Assembly: GCF_003268635.1 (NCBI RefSeq)
Contig: NZ_CP029639.1
Location: 2,801,501-2,865,500 of the forward strand
DNA from: Paenibacillus sp. DCT19
GTDB taxonomy: Bacteria; Bacillota; Bacilli; Paenibacillales; Paenibacillaceae
DNA length: 64,000 nt
Direction of reading: 5' to 3'
The position numbers and the translations under genes are program-made. Of the stretch, positions 15,811-26,293 are shown one piece after another (positions within the stretch are counted from its first letter, which is position 1; each line of letters opens with the position of its first letter). Below the pieces are notes generated by a model, which ran no database searches, had not been told where the DNA came from, and saw only the letters and a list, made by a program, of their open reading frames with translations.

Positions 15811-16773
15811 TTACTCAGGAGAATATTGATCCAGAATAGATTCTATCTTGGCTTGGATGTCAGGTGTAAGCCTATCATTAGTTTGTTCCAGAAGAGTTAA
15901 CACCTGCTCTAAACTTTCAAGTATTGCGCTTTTTGTGTCAGGTTCCCTTTTCGCTAATGCTTTCTCATATGCCTGTTTCACTTCAGGAATCAATGTGCGG
16001 ATCTCATCTTCGGTGAACCAATCGTATGCGGGTGTATTATCACTTCCATAAAATAAAAAATGTACATACAAAGATAATGAATACTCTACCGCTGTCGTGC
16101 GGCTGGATTGTGGGTATGAATTCAAAAAGGCCTCCATTGCTAACGTGCGCTGGATCATTTCGCCCCAAGGAATGATAAGGGCAGCATCTGAGGTCGAAGC
16201 CTGATTTGATTCAGCAGCCATGATATCAATATACGCAGCGATGTCGGGGGCAACGTATGGTTGAAGTCTTTTGTAAGCTTCATAATTGATAATGGGATAA
16301 TATAAGCCTTCACTGGTCTCCAGTTTGTATCCGAGATCGGAAGCCTCCTGCAATAACTTACGCACCGCGGGATCTTTGATTTCTTTGAGCAAGCTACTGT
16401 ACGTCAGCTTCTGATCGTATCCTATATTGTCATGAGCTTGTGAGATCGTTGCTTGAACAGTTCCTGTATACATTTTTTCATCGATATCGGCTAATTTAAG
16501 CTTCTGTAACGTTTCCAATTGTATGGTCATCAAGGTAGCCTGTCTTGTATTAACCTTATGCACATGATTCAGCAGATATTTACGTGCCTGAATTAAACTA
16601 GCAGTCGATTTTACGGCATTATTTCGATACTTCTGGAACTGGTGGTATACTGCTTTGGATTCTGGGACAGGTGCTGCCCATGTGGTTTGTGGTATAGACA
16701 GTGCTGCACCCACAGTGGTACATCCTAATGTCAGCGCAAGAATGCCTAGTTTGATCGAAGAGTTCAATCTCAT
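15811..16773 (-). CDS. Secreted helical protein of unknown function
   Basis: A 320-residue protein from ATG 16773, which has GGGAGG seven bases upstream. The N-terminus is a classical signal peptide (charged start, hydrophobic core LGILALTLGCTTVGAALS, Ala-rich cleavage region near AAPVPES). The mature part is mostly helical with no Cys-based or metal motif. No family is recognised. It is monocistronic and convergent with the sigma operon. Confidence 0.7.
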   Translation of the reverse strand: MRLNSSIKLGILALTLGCTTVGAALSIPQTTWAAPVPESKAVYHQFQKYRNNAVKSTASLIQARKYLLNHVHKVNTRQATLMTIQLETLQKLKLADIDEKMYTGTVQATISQAHDNIGYDQKLTYSSLLKEIKDPAVRKLLQEASDLGYKLETSEGLYYPIINYEAYKRLQPYVAPDIAAYIDIMAAESNQASTSDAALIIPWGEMIQRTLAMEAFLNSYPQSSRTTAVEYSLSLYVHFLFYGSDNTPAYDWFTEDEIRTLIPEVKQAYEKALAKREPDTKSAILESLEQVLTLLEQTNDRLTPDIQAKIESILDQYSPE

Positions 16774-16961
16774 TCCAGTACCTCCCATGAAAAATGTAAT
16801 GTAGTTTCCCGAGTTCGTTGCGGATGTAAACCTTGAGTGGAACCAAAAATTTCAAGCTATACATAGGGTTTGCTTTGATTAAACCAGTTTGTGGAAAATC
16901 AATCAAGGTTCTATTCATTACATTTATGATTTTCAACCGGAGAACAGACGGAGAACAGACA

Positions 16962-17007
16962 AAAGAGCAGTCCTCCGACAACTCAGTGGCTGTGTGGACT
17001 GCTCTTT
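16962..17007. terminator. Bidirectional terminator after cotF-like gene
   Basis: AAAGAGCAGTCC pairs perfectly with GGACTGCTCTTT. The minus strand continues with T residues, which fits the end of the coat gene at 17025. Confidence 0.85.
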
Positions 17008-17024
17008 CAATAGTTGTACGTGAT

Positions 17025-17666
17025 TTATTGGAGTGGTGCGTTGTTGCTTCGAGGCAACTGTGGAGCCCCGGTTGCGGGAACATAAGCTTTAAGCATCTGT
17101 TGTGTATCGTTTGCATTAAGCTGCGGCACCTGATAGTAAGCATGTTGATTTTGATACATAAAAATCTCGTAAGCCATCTCAACAAAATGTTGAACCTGTG
17201 AAGCGACTACGCGCCGTACAGTTGGGTTTGTTATCTCAGGGGAAGACATTGCCAGTAATGATGCATGAGATTTAATTAGACCTAACATATGACCGCTAAT
17301 TCCAGCATCCTTCACATCGGCAAGGGACTGATTGGGTTTCTTCGGTGCAGATGGCCTAAGTCCATACACTGGTGGAGTCATATTCGGAATCATATACGTA
17401 GCAGTCTCCTGAGATGGCTTCTGTCCTGTAGCAAAACATTCTGCAGTCAAGTTGTACTGCGACAACATAAAGTTGTATTGGCGATCCAAAATATCGAGCA
17501 AAGCTGTATCCACTACAAAAGTTCTAAAAATCATGTACTGGTCCAATACATTAATTGCACAACTTAATATTTCATGCATATCGAACATCTCATGTCCGCC
17601 GTGGTTCAATTGAGGGATAAACCCTGGGTTAACATGATTTGTTGGATTGATTTGATTTTGATTCAT
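17025..17666 (-). CDS. CotF-like spore coat protein
   Basis: A 213-residue protein with an Asn/Gln/Pro-rich N-terminus, a helical core with the family segment HEILSCAINVLDQY and DRQYNFMLSQYNL, and a Pro/Asn-rich tail. This is the CotF/coat-like fold (ferritin-like helix pairs) found on the spore surface. The minus-strand upstream has GGAGA about twelve bases before ATG 17666 and a CATACCATT that resembles the -10 of SigE/SigK promoters, but the -35 is not convincing. It implies that the organism sporulates. Confidence 0.8.
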   Translation of the reverse strand: MNQNQINPTNHVNPGFIPQLNHGGHEMFDMHEILSCAINVLDQYMIFRTFVVDTALLDILDRQYNFMLSQYNLTAECFATGQKPSQETATYMIPNMTPPVYGLRPSAPKKPNQSLADVKDAGISGHMLGLIKSHASLLAMSSPEITNPTVRRVVASQVQHFVEMAYEIFMYQNQHAYYQVPQLNANDTQQMLKAYVPATGAPQLPRSNNAPLQ

Positions 17667-17804
17667 GTGAATTTAATTCTCCTTTGGGAAATGGTATGAT
17701 TCTATTATGTTTATTTCCAGTCAAATTATGTATTGTAGGAGGAAACTTAATCATTTTCAGAAGAGTCCTATCATTTTAGTTTAATGTCAAGTGGAGGAAG
17801 ATCA

Positions 17805-18491
17805 TTGAGAGAGCTGAACTACGTTAAAATTTTTATTTATCTAAGTATAGTTACTGTTGTCACGGTAGGTTTATATTTTGTTACTGCAGCTTGGCTAGAT
17901 CAGAGATATTTTCGATTTTTGATCTGGAATCTGTTTTTGGGATGGATTCCGTTTATATTCTCCTATGTAGCTTATGGCTTTAGTCATGCCAAATGGAGAG
18001 GAGCCCCATGGCTTGCGATTGCAAGCGGTGCATTATGGCTGTTATTTTTCCCGAATTCATCCTATATCGTAACAGATCTCATTCATCTGACGGCTCGAAG
18101 CTCGCGTTATTATGGTGGTCATGGTCTGAACTTTACGTATTGGTATGACTTGATTGTTGTGCTCATGTTTGTCTGGGTTGGATTATTGATTGGATTTCTC
18201 TCGATGTATCAGCTTCAGGAAGTAATCTATCGGAGAGTTGGACGGATGGCATCTTGGATTTTTGTATTGGCGGGTTGTGCACTAGGAAGTTATGGTGTCC
18301 TCCTTGGACGAGTCTACCGGTTAAACAGCTGGGATGCATTAACGAACCGCTCCTCACTCATCGCATTGATGCAAGAAAGTGTAAGTCGTCCATCCCTGGC
18401 GTTCTGTATGTTCTTTGGCACGTTTATTCTGACTATCTATGCAACACTGTACTATCTGATCAACACAAGATCTACACGGATGAGTAGTTGA
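17805..18491 (+). CDS. DUF1361 membrane protein
   Basis: A polytopic membrane protein with about six segments. The motifs WLLFFPNSSYIVTDLIHL and WYDLIVVLMFVW mark the DUF1361 family, whose function is unknown. I place the start at TTG 17805 because GGAGGA lies just before it; the ATG at 17784 has no site. It is followed at 50 bases by a serine hydrolase gene on the same strand. Confidence 0.85.
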   Translation: MRELNYVKIFIYLSIVTVVTVGLYFVTAAWLDQRYFRFLIWNLFLGWIPFIFSYVAYGFSHAKWRGAPWLAIASGALWLLFFPNSSYIVTDLIHLTARSSRYYGGHGLNFTYWYDLIVVLMFVWVGLLIGFLSMYQLQEVIYRRVGRMASWIFVLAGCALGSYGVLLGRVYRLNSWDALTNRSSLIALMQESVSRPSLAFCMFFGTFILTIYATLYYLINTRSTRMSS

Positions 18492-18541
18492 TTGAACGAG
18501 GTGAAGTTGGAGAATCAAAATGACGAACGGAGGATGATGGA

Positions 18542-19566
18542 GTGACAAGTATAACGAATGTAATACGTAAGGTAGAGGAAGTTATGGAGGAAAAGGACTT
18601 TTCCGGTGTAGTATTATTACAGCAAAATGGAAAAACTCTCTTCTCGAAGGCTCGCGGATACGCCAATCGTAGTGAACAGATCTCGAATACAAGTGGAACG
18701 CGATTTGGCATTGCCTCAGGCTGTAAAGTTTTTACTGCGGTGAGTATAGGTCAGCTGATTGAGCAGGGGAAATTTTCTTACGAGAGTCGTCTAGTTGATG
18801 TATTGAACATTGAATTTCCTCTGTGGGATAAAGAGATTACGGTACATCAGTTATTGACACATACTGCGGGCATCCCTGATTACTTTGATGAAGAAGTCAT
18901 GGAGGATTTCGCGGAGCTATGGCAGGAGCGACCAGTCTATATGATGCAACAATTACATGACTTTTTGCCAATGTTCCAGAACTTAGCAATGAAATCTGCG
19001 CCAGGCGAACGCTTCCACTATAACAACGCAGGTTATATTGTGCTGGGGCTCATTGTTGAACAACAATCAGGTCAATCCTTCACTGAATATGTGGAAGCAC
19101 ATATTTTCAAACCAAGCGGCATGAAGGATTCTGGTTATTTTCGAACAGATCAGTTACCTTCTGACACGGCCATTGGTTATGTTGATCAGGAAGACGGTAC
19201 GTGGAACACAAATATCTTCTCGATCCCGGTTCAAGGCGGGTCTGACGGCGGAGCCTATGTCACCGCGCAGGATATGATTCATTTCTGGAATGCATTGTTG
19301 GGACATACATTGTTAACGGAGGAGAGCACTCGGAAGCTACTTACTCCGTATTCGCATCAAGAGGATGATGATTATTACGGACGAGGAATCTGGATTGACC
19401 AAAAAGGGGAAGAGATCTTCAAGTATCATGTCATGGGATTTGATCCTGGGGTGTCATTTATGTCCTCTGTGTATCCGGCACAAGGCATTCAACTCGTTGT
19501 ATTATCGAATCAGGAGTGGGGCCGTATCCAGTCACGGTTGCTATTGAAGAATCACTTTTGATTTAG
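18542..19566 (+). CDS. Serine hydrolase, beta-lactamase class C / PBP-like (S12) (probable frameshift near the end)
   Basis: About 341 residues of the S12 family (beta-lactamase class C, D-alanyl-D-alanine peptidase and esterase relatives). The nucleophile tetrad S-x-x-K is ASGCKVF, the Y-x-N is YNNAG, and the later HVMG...DPG region stands for the third box. It lacks a signal peptide, so it is likely cytoplasmic. As given, the frame ends RLLLKNHF at 19561. Adding one G at the GGGG of 19518-19521 gives NQEWGPYPVTVAIEESLLI and a stop at 19566, the more family-like end. GTG 18542 follows GGAGG. The substrate is unknown. Confidence 0.82.
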
Positions 19567-19572
19567 TGGAAG

Positions 19573-19620
19573 AAGAACCCTCAACCCGGTAGGTCATTCC
19601 TAACGAGACGAGGGTTCTTT
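19573..19620. terminator. Terminator between two convergent serine hydrolase genes
   Basis: AAGAACCCTC pairs with GAGGGTTCTT followed by TTT, between convergent genes. Confidence 0.8.
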
Positions 19621-19646
19621 GTTATGGCAAGGAAACACTTTGACAG

Positions 19647-20666
19647 TCATAGATAACGCAACAATTGAGGAGCGATTAACCTTGGAAACACATCCAAAGG
19701 AGGCTTCTCTTTTTTACGTTTATCATTGGTCAGCACCACAACCAGTTCAAGCGCGGGCACGATATATACGAATTGACCGCCAAATCCACGAGCGTAATAG
19801 TAGTTGAACGAAGGTAAGGCAAGGTCTGAAGCAGCCATGGTTGTGGTAGATTGTACGCTTGTAGGATGCTCATCCTCTATGAATGGAGAAGACTCTGCTG
19901 AACAGGTATCGACCCACCAATGCCAAGCATAATATCCGTGATTAGGAGGGGACACCGCGATTGCAGGGGTGGTGGATCGTTCCACCAGATCTTGCGTAAT
20001 TAATGTTTCGCCATTCCACTGACCTCTCTGCAGGAACAGCATACCGAACTTAAGCAAATCCATGGGCAGCATTTTAAGACCGAAACCACCAGTGTGCACG
20101 CCTTGAGGGTCACTTTCCCATTCATAATCTATAATTCCCAGTGGTTCAAATAAATAGTGTTCTGCAAACGTATTGACGCTCATGCCGGTTTGCTGCATCA
20201 GAATCGCTGATAAGATCTGTGATACGCCAGAATTATATTCCATGTGTGTACCTGGTGCATGGCTTAAGGTCTGTTCCAATGCAAAATGAACCCAATGATC
20301 CGTGCGTGTCATACGTGGAAACGAATTTTGTCCTCCGAACTCATCCCAGTTGAACCCAGCTGTCATCGTTAATAATTGCTCCAGTGTGATCTGTGGTTTT
20401 CTTGCATCTGCGTCAGTCTGAACTTCTGGGAAGAAGAACGAGAGCGGGGTTGATGCGTCTGGAATCTTGCCTTGATCCATCGCTATGCAGATCAGTGCGG
20501 AGAGCACGCTTTTCGTACAGGAATTAACTTTTGCCTTACTTGTCTGCGCTTCTTCGTTACGGTAATGCTGGTAGATCAATTCTCCTTTTACACTGACGAG
20601 ACAGCTTCTCAGGTCTAATGTGGGAATGATTGAATGTAACATGTCATGTATAGATGAAAGATTCAT
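19647..20666 (-). CDS. Serine hydrolase, beta-lactamase class C family (S12)
   Basis: About 339 residues from ATG 20666, which has AGAGAGGA upstream; the open frame extends to 20726 but lacks a site. The motifs are SCTKSV (S-x-x-K), YNSG (Y-x-N) and the C-terminal RGFGGQ region that stands in place of KTG. No signal peptide, so it is likely an intracellular esterase or peptidase. It is only distantly similar to its convergent neighbour, so the pair is not a recent duplication. Confidence 0.85.
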   Translation of the reverse strand: MNLSSIHDMLHSIIPTLDLRSCLVSVKGELIYQHYRNEEAQTSKAKVNSCTKSVLSALICIAMDQGKIPDASTPLSFFFPEVQTDADARKPQITLEQLLTMTAGFNWDEFGGQNSFPRMTRTDHWVHFALEQTLSHAPGTHMEYNSGVSQILSAILMQQTGMSVNTFAEHYLFEPLGIIDYEWESDPQGVHTGGFGLKMLPMDLLKFGMLFLQRGQWNGETLITQDLVERSTTPAIAVSPPNHGYYAWHWWVDTCSAESSPFIEDEHPTSVQSTTTMAASDLALPSFNYYYARGFGGQFVYIVPALELVVVLTNDKRKKEKPPLDVFPRLIAPQLLRYL

Positions 20667-21005
20667 AGTGTCCTCTCTGTCGCTCAGTTTTTGTCGTACA
20701 CCATTAAGTCGAATAGGAGTGTCCATTATCTTAGCATAGGATCGGAGCGAAGCTCAATAACGGCAGCATGTTCACGACAATGAATCACCACATAAACCTA
20801 ATTTCTTCCTCTACGAATCAATGTTCCGCCATCCTCAGGCATTATCATCAACCTGGACTGGAGACTGATTTCAATTCTCCTTCTTATTGATACACTGGAG
20901 AATAACTACAAATGAATTGAGGTGATTCAGCACACAAACGTTGAAGTTACATATCATGTCCCGCGCGTATCTACGTGATACCAGACAAAGGAGAAATGAA
21001 CAATC
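20667..21005. other. Intergenic region between divergent genes
   Basis: 339 bases hold the 5' regions of the minus-strand hydrolase and the plus-strand ABC operon. AAAGGAG at 20987-20993 is the ribosome binding site of the permease. I see no strong -35/-10 pair or long inverted repeat. Confidence 0.5.
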
Positions 21006-23341
21006 ATGCTAGCACGGATGCTACAAAATGAGTTTAGGCGAAAAAAAGGAATCACGCTCACATTATTTATGTTTGTTCTATTGGCGGCCATATTAGTCGC
21101 ATCAGGCACCCGAATGATTATGGAGTTAAGCACGTCAATTCAACATTTATTCACAGAATCTAAGACTCCGCATGTGGTGCAGATGCATTCTGGGGAACTG
21201 GACAGGAACAAGGTGAGTCAATGGACACAGGCCAATGACCTCGTGGCTCAACACCAGATCGTAGATATGATTAACGTCGATGGTTCCCATGTTTACTTTG
21301 GAGCGGAATCTGAGAAGGGCAGCATTATGGATATGGATTTTGTTGTTCAAAATAAGGAATTCGACTATTTGCTTAATATGAACAATGAAAAGATTCAGGT
21401 GAATGAAGGGGAAATTGCTGTTCCCGTTTACTATCTCCAGGAGAAACAACTGCAACTCGGGACAGTGTCGTTATTCAAGACGGTTCGTTCAACCGATCCT
21501 ACCGCATCGTAGATTTTGTTCGAGATGCACAGATGAATCCGTCGATTATTCATTCCAAACGGTTTGTGATTAGCCCTCAGGACTTTCAAATGCTCAAGCA
21601 AAGAACGGGAGAGACGGAGTACCTCATTGAATTTAGACTTGTAGATCCGAATAAAACGAACGAATTCATTCAGACCTATCAAAATGCAGCTCTACCCAAT
21701 TCAGGGCCACTCGTCACCTATAGTTTGTTTCAATTGCTGAATGCACTGACAGATGGGGTTGTTGCAGCAGTAATTATTATGGTCAGTATAATTTTAATTG
21801 TGATCGCAGTCTGTTGTATACGGTTTACAATGCTGGCAACGATTGAAGAAGATTATCGGGAGATCAGTGTTATGAAAGCCATCGGTGTATCTGGACGTGA
21901 TATTCGAACGTTGTATTTAAGCAAATATGTCGTTATAGCGGGTCTGGCATGTATTGTGGGTTACCTGTCCTCTATATATGTGAATAGATTGTTCACGTCC
22001 AACATTATGCTGTATATGGGATCAGCTCCAGCAACATGGCTGAATGAAGCATTGTCCCTATTCGCCGTTATTACTATTTTTGCTATTGTCCTAGGATGTT
22101 GCATCTTAGTGCTCCGTCGTTTCAATCAGATCTCTGCGATCGAGGGGCTACGGTCAGGGAGCCTTGGTGATACGGATGTATCCACAATGAAGTTAAGTTT
22201 ATCTAACAGCAGGTGGTCACGTTCTGTTCCCGTTTTCTTGGCTTTACAAGATGTGATTCAACGTAAGAGGTTGTACCGACTGTTACTGCTTGTGTTTACA
22301 GTTAGCTCCTTAATCATAATTGTCCCTGTTAATTTCCTGAACACCTTGCGGGCACCTAGCTTCATTTCATATATGGGTGTCGGTCAGAGTGATATTCGCA
22401 TTGATCTGCGCTATTCCGAAGATGTGGAGCAGAGATATGCCGAGTTACTCGAACATGTACGGACAGACAGCGATGTGCTGAGATATTCACCACTTGTAAC
22501 TACCCAATTCAACGTTCGCAACAATGAAGGAGGGTATGACCAAATAAGTGTCGAGACAGGGGACTTCAGTATCTTCCCTTTATCTTATCTGAGTGGCTTG
22601 GCACCCAAAACCGATAATGAGATTGCGCTATCTGATGCTAATAGTCGTGAGTTGGATAAAAAGGTAGGAGATTCTATTGTACTTATGGTAGAAGATCGGG
22701 AGAAAACTATGGTCGTTAGTGGAATATACCAGGACGTCACCAATGGTGGAAAGACTGCAAAAGCACTACTGCCGTATGACAAGAATCGTGTGCTCTGGTA
22801 TGTGGTTAGCTTGGATCTGAAGGATGCAAGTCAGATTACAGATAAAATTGCTGCGTATGAGCAGGCATTTTCGCCGGCAAAGGTCACCGATTTACAGGGA
22901 TATTTACATCAAACACTTGGCGGCACCATTGATCAGTTGAAACGGATTACGATAGCCGTGCTTGTTGTGGCTGTGTTGGTCTCCATTCTCATTACGTCGT
23001 TATTTCTCCGAATGCTTGTAGCTAAGGATCATGGAGATATTGCCATCTTACGAAGCTTGGGCTTCGCTCTCTCTAACATCAGGTTAAAATATGTCATGAT
23101 CACCCTCATCGTATTAGGTATCGGCGTACTTGCGGGTACGATTCTAGCAAATACCGCGGGACCATTGCTCATCAGCGCAATTATGTCCTCATTCGGTGCA
23201 TCCCATATGGAGTTTGTCATCAATCCGTTGCAAGCGTACATCCTATGTCCTCTAATGCTGGCAAGTGCTATCACCATAGCTGCTTTGCTCAGTATTCAGT
23301 CCATTCGAGAAGCGAGCATTGTCAAAATGATTGTTGAATAA
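21006..23341 (+). CDS. ABC exporter permease with two FtsX-like domains (frameshifted)
   Basis: A 778-residue permease after repair. It has one N-terminal membrane segment, a periplasmic-type domain, a first three-helix FtsX block (about 240-380), a linker and outside domain, and a second three-helix FtsX block at the C-terminus. This is the MacB/LolC-type architecture used to export peptides, lipoproteins or antibiotics. The frame breaks at the GGG of 21459-21461; one added G gives GDSVVIQDGSFNRSYRIVDF and joins the halves exactly. The ATPase gene follows at 11 bases. The substrate is unknown; the linked TetR and MFS exporter point to drug or peptide resistance. Confidence 0.88.
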
Positions 23342-23352
23342 GGAGAATGAAC

Positions 23353-24117
23353 ATGACAACGATATTAGAAGCCAAACACGTGAATAAGTCGTATACGGTT
23401 CATCAGCATGAGGAACACCAGATTCTAAAAGATATTAATCTGCTATTAAAACAAGGGGAGTTTGTCACCATTATGGGTCCTTCGGGTTCAGGCAAATCTA
23501 CACTATTGTACAATATCAGCGGTATGGATCAGGTTAGTGAAGGAAGTGTTTACTTTGCAGGGGAGAAGATCTCTGCGTTGTCTGAGAAAAAATTGTCGAA
23601 GCTGCGGTTGAACAAGATGGGTTTTATTTTCCAGCATAGTCATCTATTGAAAAACCTGAACTTGCTCGACAATGTTTTGTTATCGGCATATTTGGCTAAG
23701 AACAGCAGCAAAGAGGTTATCGGTGCACGAGCGCTCAGATTAATGAAACAAATGGGTGTGGATGGGTTGGCCAGCCACAACATTACACAGGCTTCGGGAG
23801 GACAATTGCAGCGCATTTCGATCTGCCGAGCGTTAATTAACAATCCAGACATTTTGTTTGGCGACGAGCCAACAGGAGCACTGAATTCAAGCACAACTGC
23901 GGAAATTATGGATATACTGCACGATATTAATGCTGCGGGTACAACGATTTTGCTTGTGACTCACGACGTCAGAGTGGCAGCCAGATCCCAGAGGGTATTA
24001 TTTATGCTGGATGGCAAGCTTGTAGCCGAGCGTAACATGGGGAAATATAACAAGCAGCAGAACATCAGAGCAAGGGAAGCGGCTTTATCTGATTGGCTCA
24101 CCGAGCAAGGGTTCTAA
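23353..24117 (+). CDS. ABC transporter ATP-binding protein (MacB/LolD type)
   Basis: A 254-residue ATPase. Walker A is GPSGSGKST, the signature is ASGGQLQR, Walker B is ILFGDEPTGALN, and a His-loop HDV is present. It energises the adjacent FtsX permease. ATG 23353 has AAGGAG seven bases upstream; ATG 23347 is too close. The C-terminal tail KYNKQQNIRAREAALSDWL is longer than in typical LolD. It forms an operon with the permease, possibly continuing into tetR. Confidence 0.95.
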   Translation: MTTILEAKHVNKSYTVHQHEEHQILKDINLLLKQGEFVTIMGPSGSGKSTLLYNISGMDQVSEGSVYFAGEKISALSEKKLSKLRLNKMGFIFQHSHLLKNLNLLDNVLLSAYLAKNSSKEVIGARALRLMKQMGVDGLASHNITQASGGQLQRISICRALINNPDILFGDEPTGALNSSTTAEIMDILHDINAAGTTILLVTHDVRVAARSQRVLFMLDGKLVAERNMGKYNKQQNIRAREAALSDWLTEQGF

Positions 24118-24139
24118 ATTGGCACAATTATGACTAGAA

Positions 24140-24158
24140 TAGACCGACAGTCGGTCTA
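24140..24158. promoter_or_regulatory. TetR operator, perfect 19-bp palindrome
   Basis: TAGACCGACAGTCGGTCTA is perfectly symmetrical around one central base, a common form for TetR operators. It lies just upstream of the repressor gene. A TAGAAT at 24135-24140 may be the -10, so bound TetR would cover the promoter. Confidence 0.85.
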
Positions 24159-24179
24159 ATGCTATTGGAGGTCGAACAC

Positions 24180-24817
24180 ATGAGGATCATCAAAAATCCA
24201 GAGGAGCGTCGGAATGAAATATTGGATGCAGCCGAGACACTGTTTATTGCGAAAGGGTATACCAAAACGACAATAATTGATATTTTACAGGCGGTGAATA
24301 TCGCCAAAGGCACGTTTTATCATTATTTTCAATCCAAAGAAGAGGTCATGAATGCCGTCGTGATGCGCTTTATCGCCGTTGGTGTAAATGCAGCGAAGCG
24401 CATTGCGGAGGATGATTCTTTAGATGCACATACCAAGATTTTAACATTATTACAGCTCAAGGACAGGATGTGGGCAACAAGGAACAATTCATCGAAGAAT
24501 TACACCAAGTCCATAACGTAGAGATGCATCAGAAAAGTTTGGTGGAAACGATTCTGCAGCTCAGTCCGATCTTGACAGAAGTGATTGAACAAGGCATTCG
24601 GGAAGGGGTGTTTCATACTCCGGCGCCAAGAGAAGTGGTTGAGTTTTTGCTAGTCTCGTCACAGTTTTTATTGGATCAGGGCATATTCCAGTGGACAGAG
24701 GAGGAACTGCAACGCAAAGTCGAAGCGTTTATGTATATTCTGGAATGCACACTTGGTGCGGAAAAAGGGAGTTTCTCGTACATCATGGAGAGATATCGCC
24801 CGAATGAATTAAATTAG
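24180..24817 (+). CDS. TetR family transcriptional repressor (frameshifted)
   Basis: A 212-residue repressor after repair. The N-terminal HTH spans residues about 10-57, with DILQAVNIAKGTFYHYFQSK as the typical TetR recognition region; the C-terminus binds a ligand. The frame breaks at the GGG of 24472-24474; adding G gives RMWGNKEQFIEEL. ATG 24180 follows TGGAGG at nine bases; the earlier ATG at 24159 lies right beside the operator. It likely represses itself and the MFS exporter 13 bases downstream. Confidence 0.88.
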
Positions 24818-24830
24818 GGGGGGTAATCCT

Positions 24831-26155
24831 ATGGAATTCACCGAACATCAATCATTTGGTAAATTTCTAATTGTATGGTTTGGGCAGCTGATCTCGACAA
24901 TCGGCATTGGACTTACGGCATTTTCACTTGGTGTCTATGCTTTTGAACAAACGAGTACAGCGACTTCGGTAGCCCTAATTACTTTGTTCACCTTTTTACC
25001 AAATATCTTATTGCGTCCAATTGGAGGTGTGCTCGCGGATCGATATGATCGTCGAACGATGATGGTCATTGGAGATTTAGGGTCTGCGACAGGGTTACTC
25101 TTTATTTTAGCCATGATCATGACAGGAAATATCGAGGTGTGGCACATTTATGTTGGTGTTGCATTCAGCTCTGTATTTTCAGCTATTCAAAGTCCTGCCT
25201 ATAAAGCATCGGCTACCGATCTGTTGGCAAAAGAGCAATTTTCCAAAGGCAGTGGCTTGTTACAGCTCGCTGAATCCTCCAAATTTCTATTATCACCCAT
25301 TATTGCAGGCATTCTACTTACGATCACTTCAATTGAAGTTATTTTAATCATTAATATGCTTACCTTCCTTATCGCCATTCTGGCTGTACTTGTCATTCGG
25401 AGAAGCACCAAAGTGGATCGAGATGCTAGGGAAGAGAAGCCTTGGTTCACAGATCTTATCGAAGGCTGGCTCGAAGTGACCACGAATAAGGGTGTGCTGC
25501 TGCTCGTCATCATTATTTCAATGGTTACGTTCTATCTTGGATTCTTGGAAACACTCATCGGTCCAATGATCCTATCGTTCTCGGATGCCAAGACGTTGGG
25601 AATGTTTCAATCCATTAGCGCAATCGGTATGCTGATTAGCAGCCTGTGCATTGGTATTTTTACAATGACTAAGAAATATGCCAGTGTATTAGTAATTGGT
25701 TTAGTTATGTCAGGTATTTCGTTTTCCCTTATAGGTGTATCGACGAATCTCTACTTTATTATCTTTGCCGGATTCTTGTTCCTGGCGTCCCTTCCTTTTG
25801 TGAATATGAGTGCTGATGTGTTGGTACGTAACAACATTGCTAACGAAAAGCAGGGCAGGGTATGGGGCATTATCGGAATTCTCTCTCAATTAGGATTTAT
25901 CGTATCTTATAGCCTAGCGGGTTTCCTGGCAGATCGTGTGTTTAATCCGTTGCTTGTTGAAGGGGGAGCCCTTTCTACGACCTTAGGTTCCATTATTGGC
26001 GTTGGACCTGGCAGAGGTATTGCTTTGTTATTTATTATTGGGGAGTGTTTGTGGTCATTATGGCTGTCATCACTTCTCGGTTAAAGCCGATTAAGCTTCT
26101 GGAGCATGGTATGGAAATGTTGCCCGCGGAGCCTGTAGGTCTAATACAAGATTGA
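24831..26155 (+). CDS. MFS drug exporter (frameshifted at the 3' end)
   Basis: A 441-residue transporter after repair, with 12 predicted segments. It resembles the EntS/Mef-type branch (MFS_3), which exports macrolides and siderophores: motif GGVLADRYDRRTMMVIGD between helices 2 and 3. The given frame ends at 26084 with the last helix garbled. Adding one G at the GGGG of 26040-26043 gives GGVFVVIMAVITSRLKPIKL and a stop at 26155. A run of seven G residues serves as ribosome binding site. It is in one operon with the TetR gene and probably controlled by it. Confidence 0.85.
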
Positions 26156-26293
26156 AGACATAGTCAATGACTATCGCTACGCTCAAAGGCAGGCTACTGG
26201 ATAAGGTGTAAGCATTCAATCGTCAAGAGTAACGTGATAAACTTATGAGAGTGATTATGGTAATTTTTACTTTTCTCATAGGAGGTTACATCT

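Noticed and set aside
18542..20666. Recent duplication of the two convergent serine hydrolases
   Set aside because: Their motifs differ (SGCK versus SCTK, YNNAG versus YNSG) and overall similarity is low, so they are only distant members of one family.
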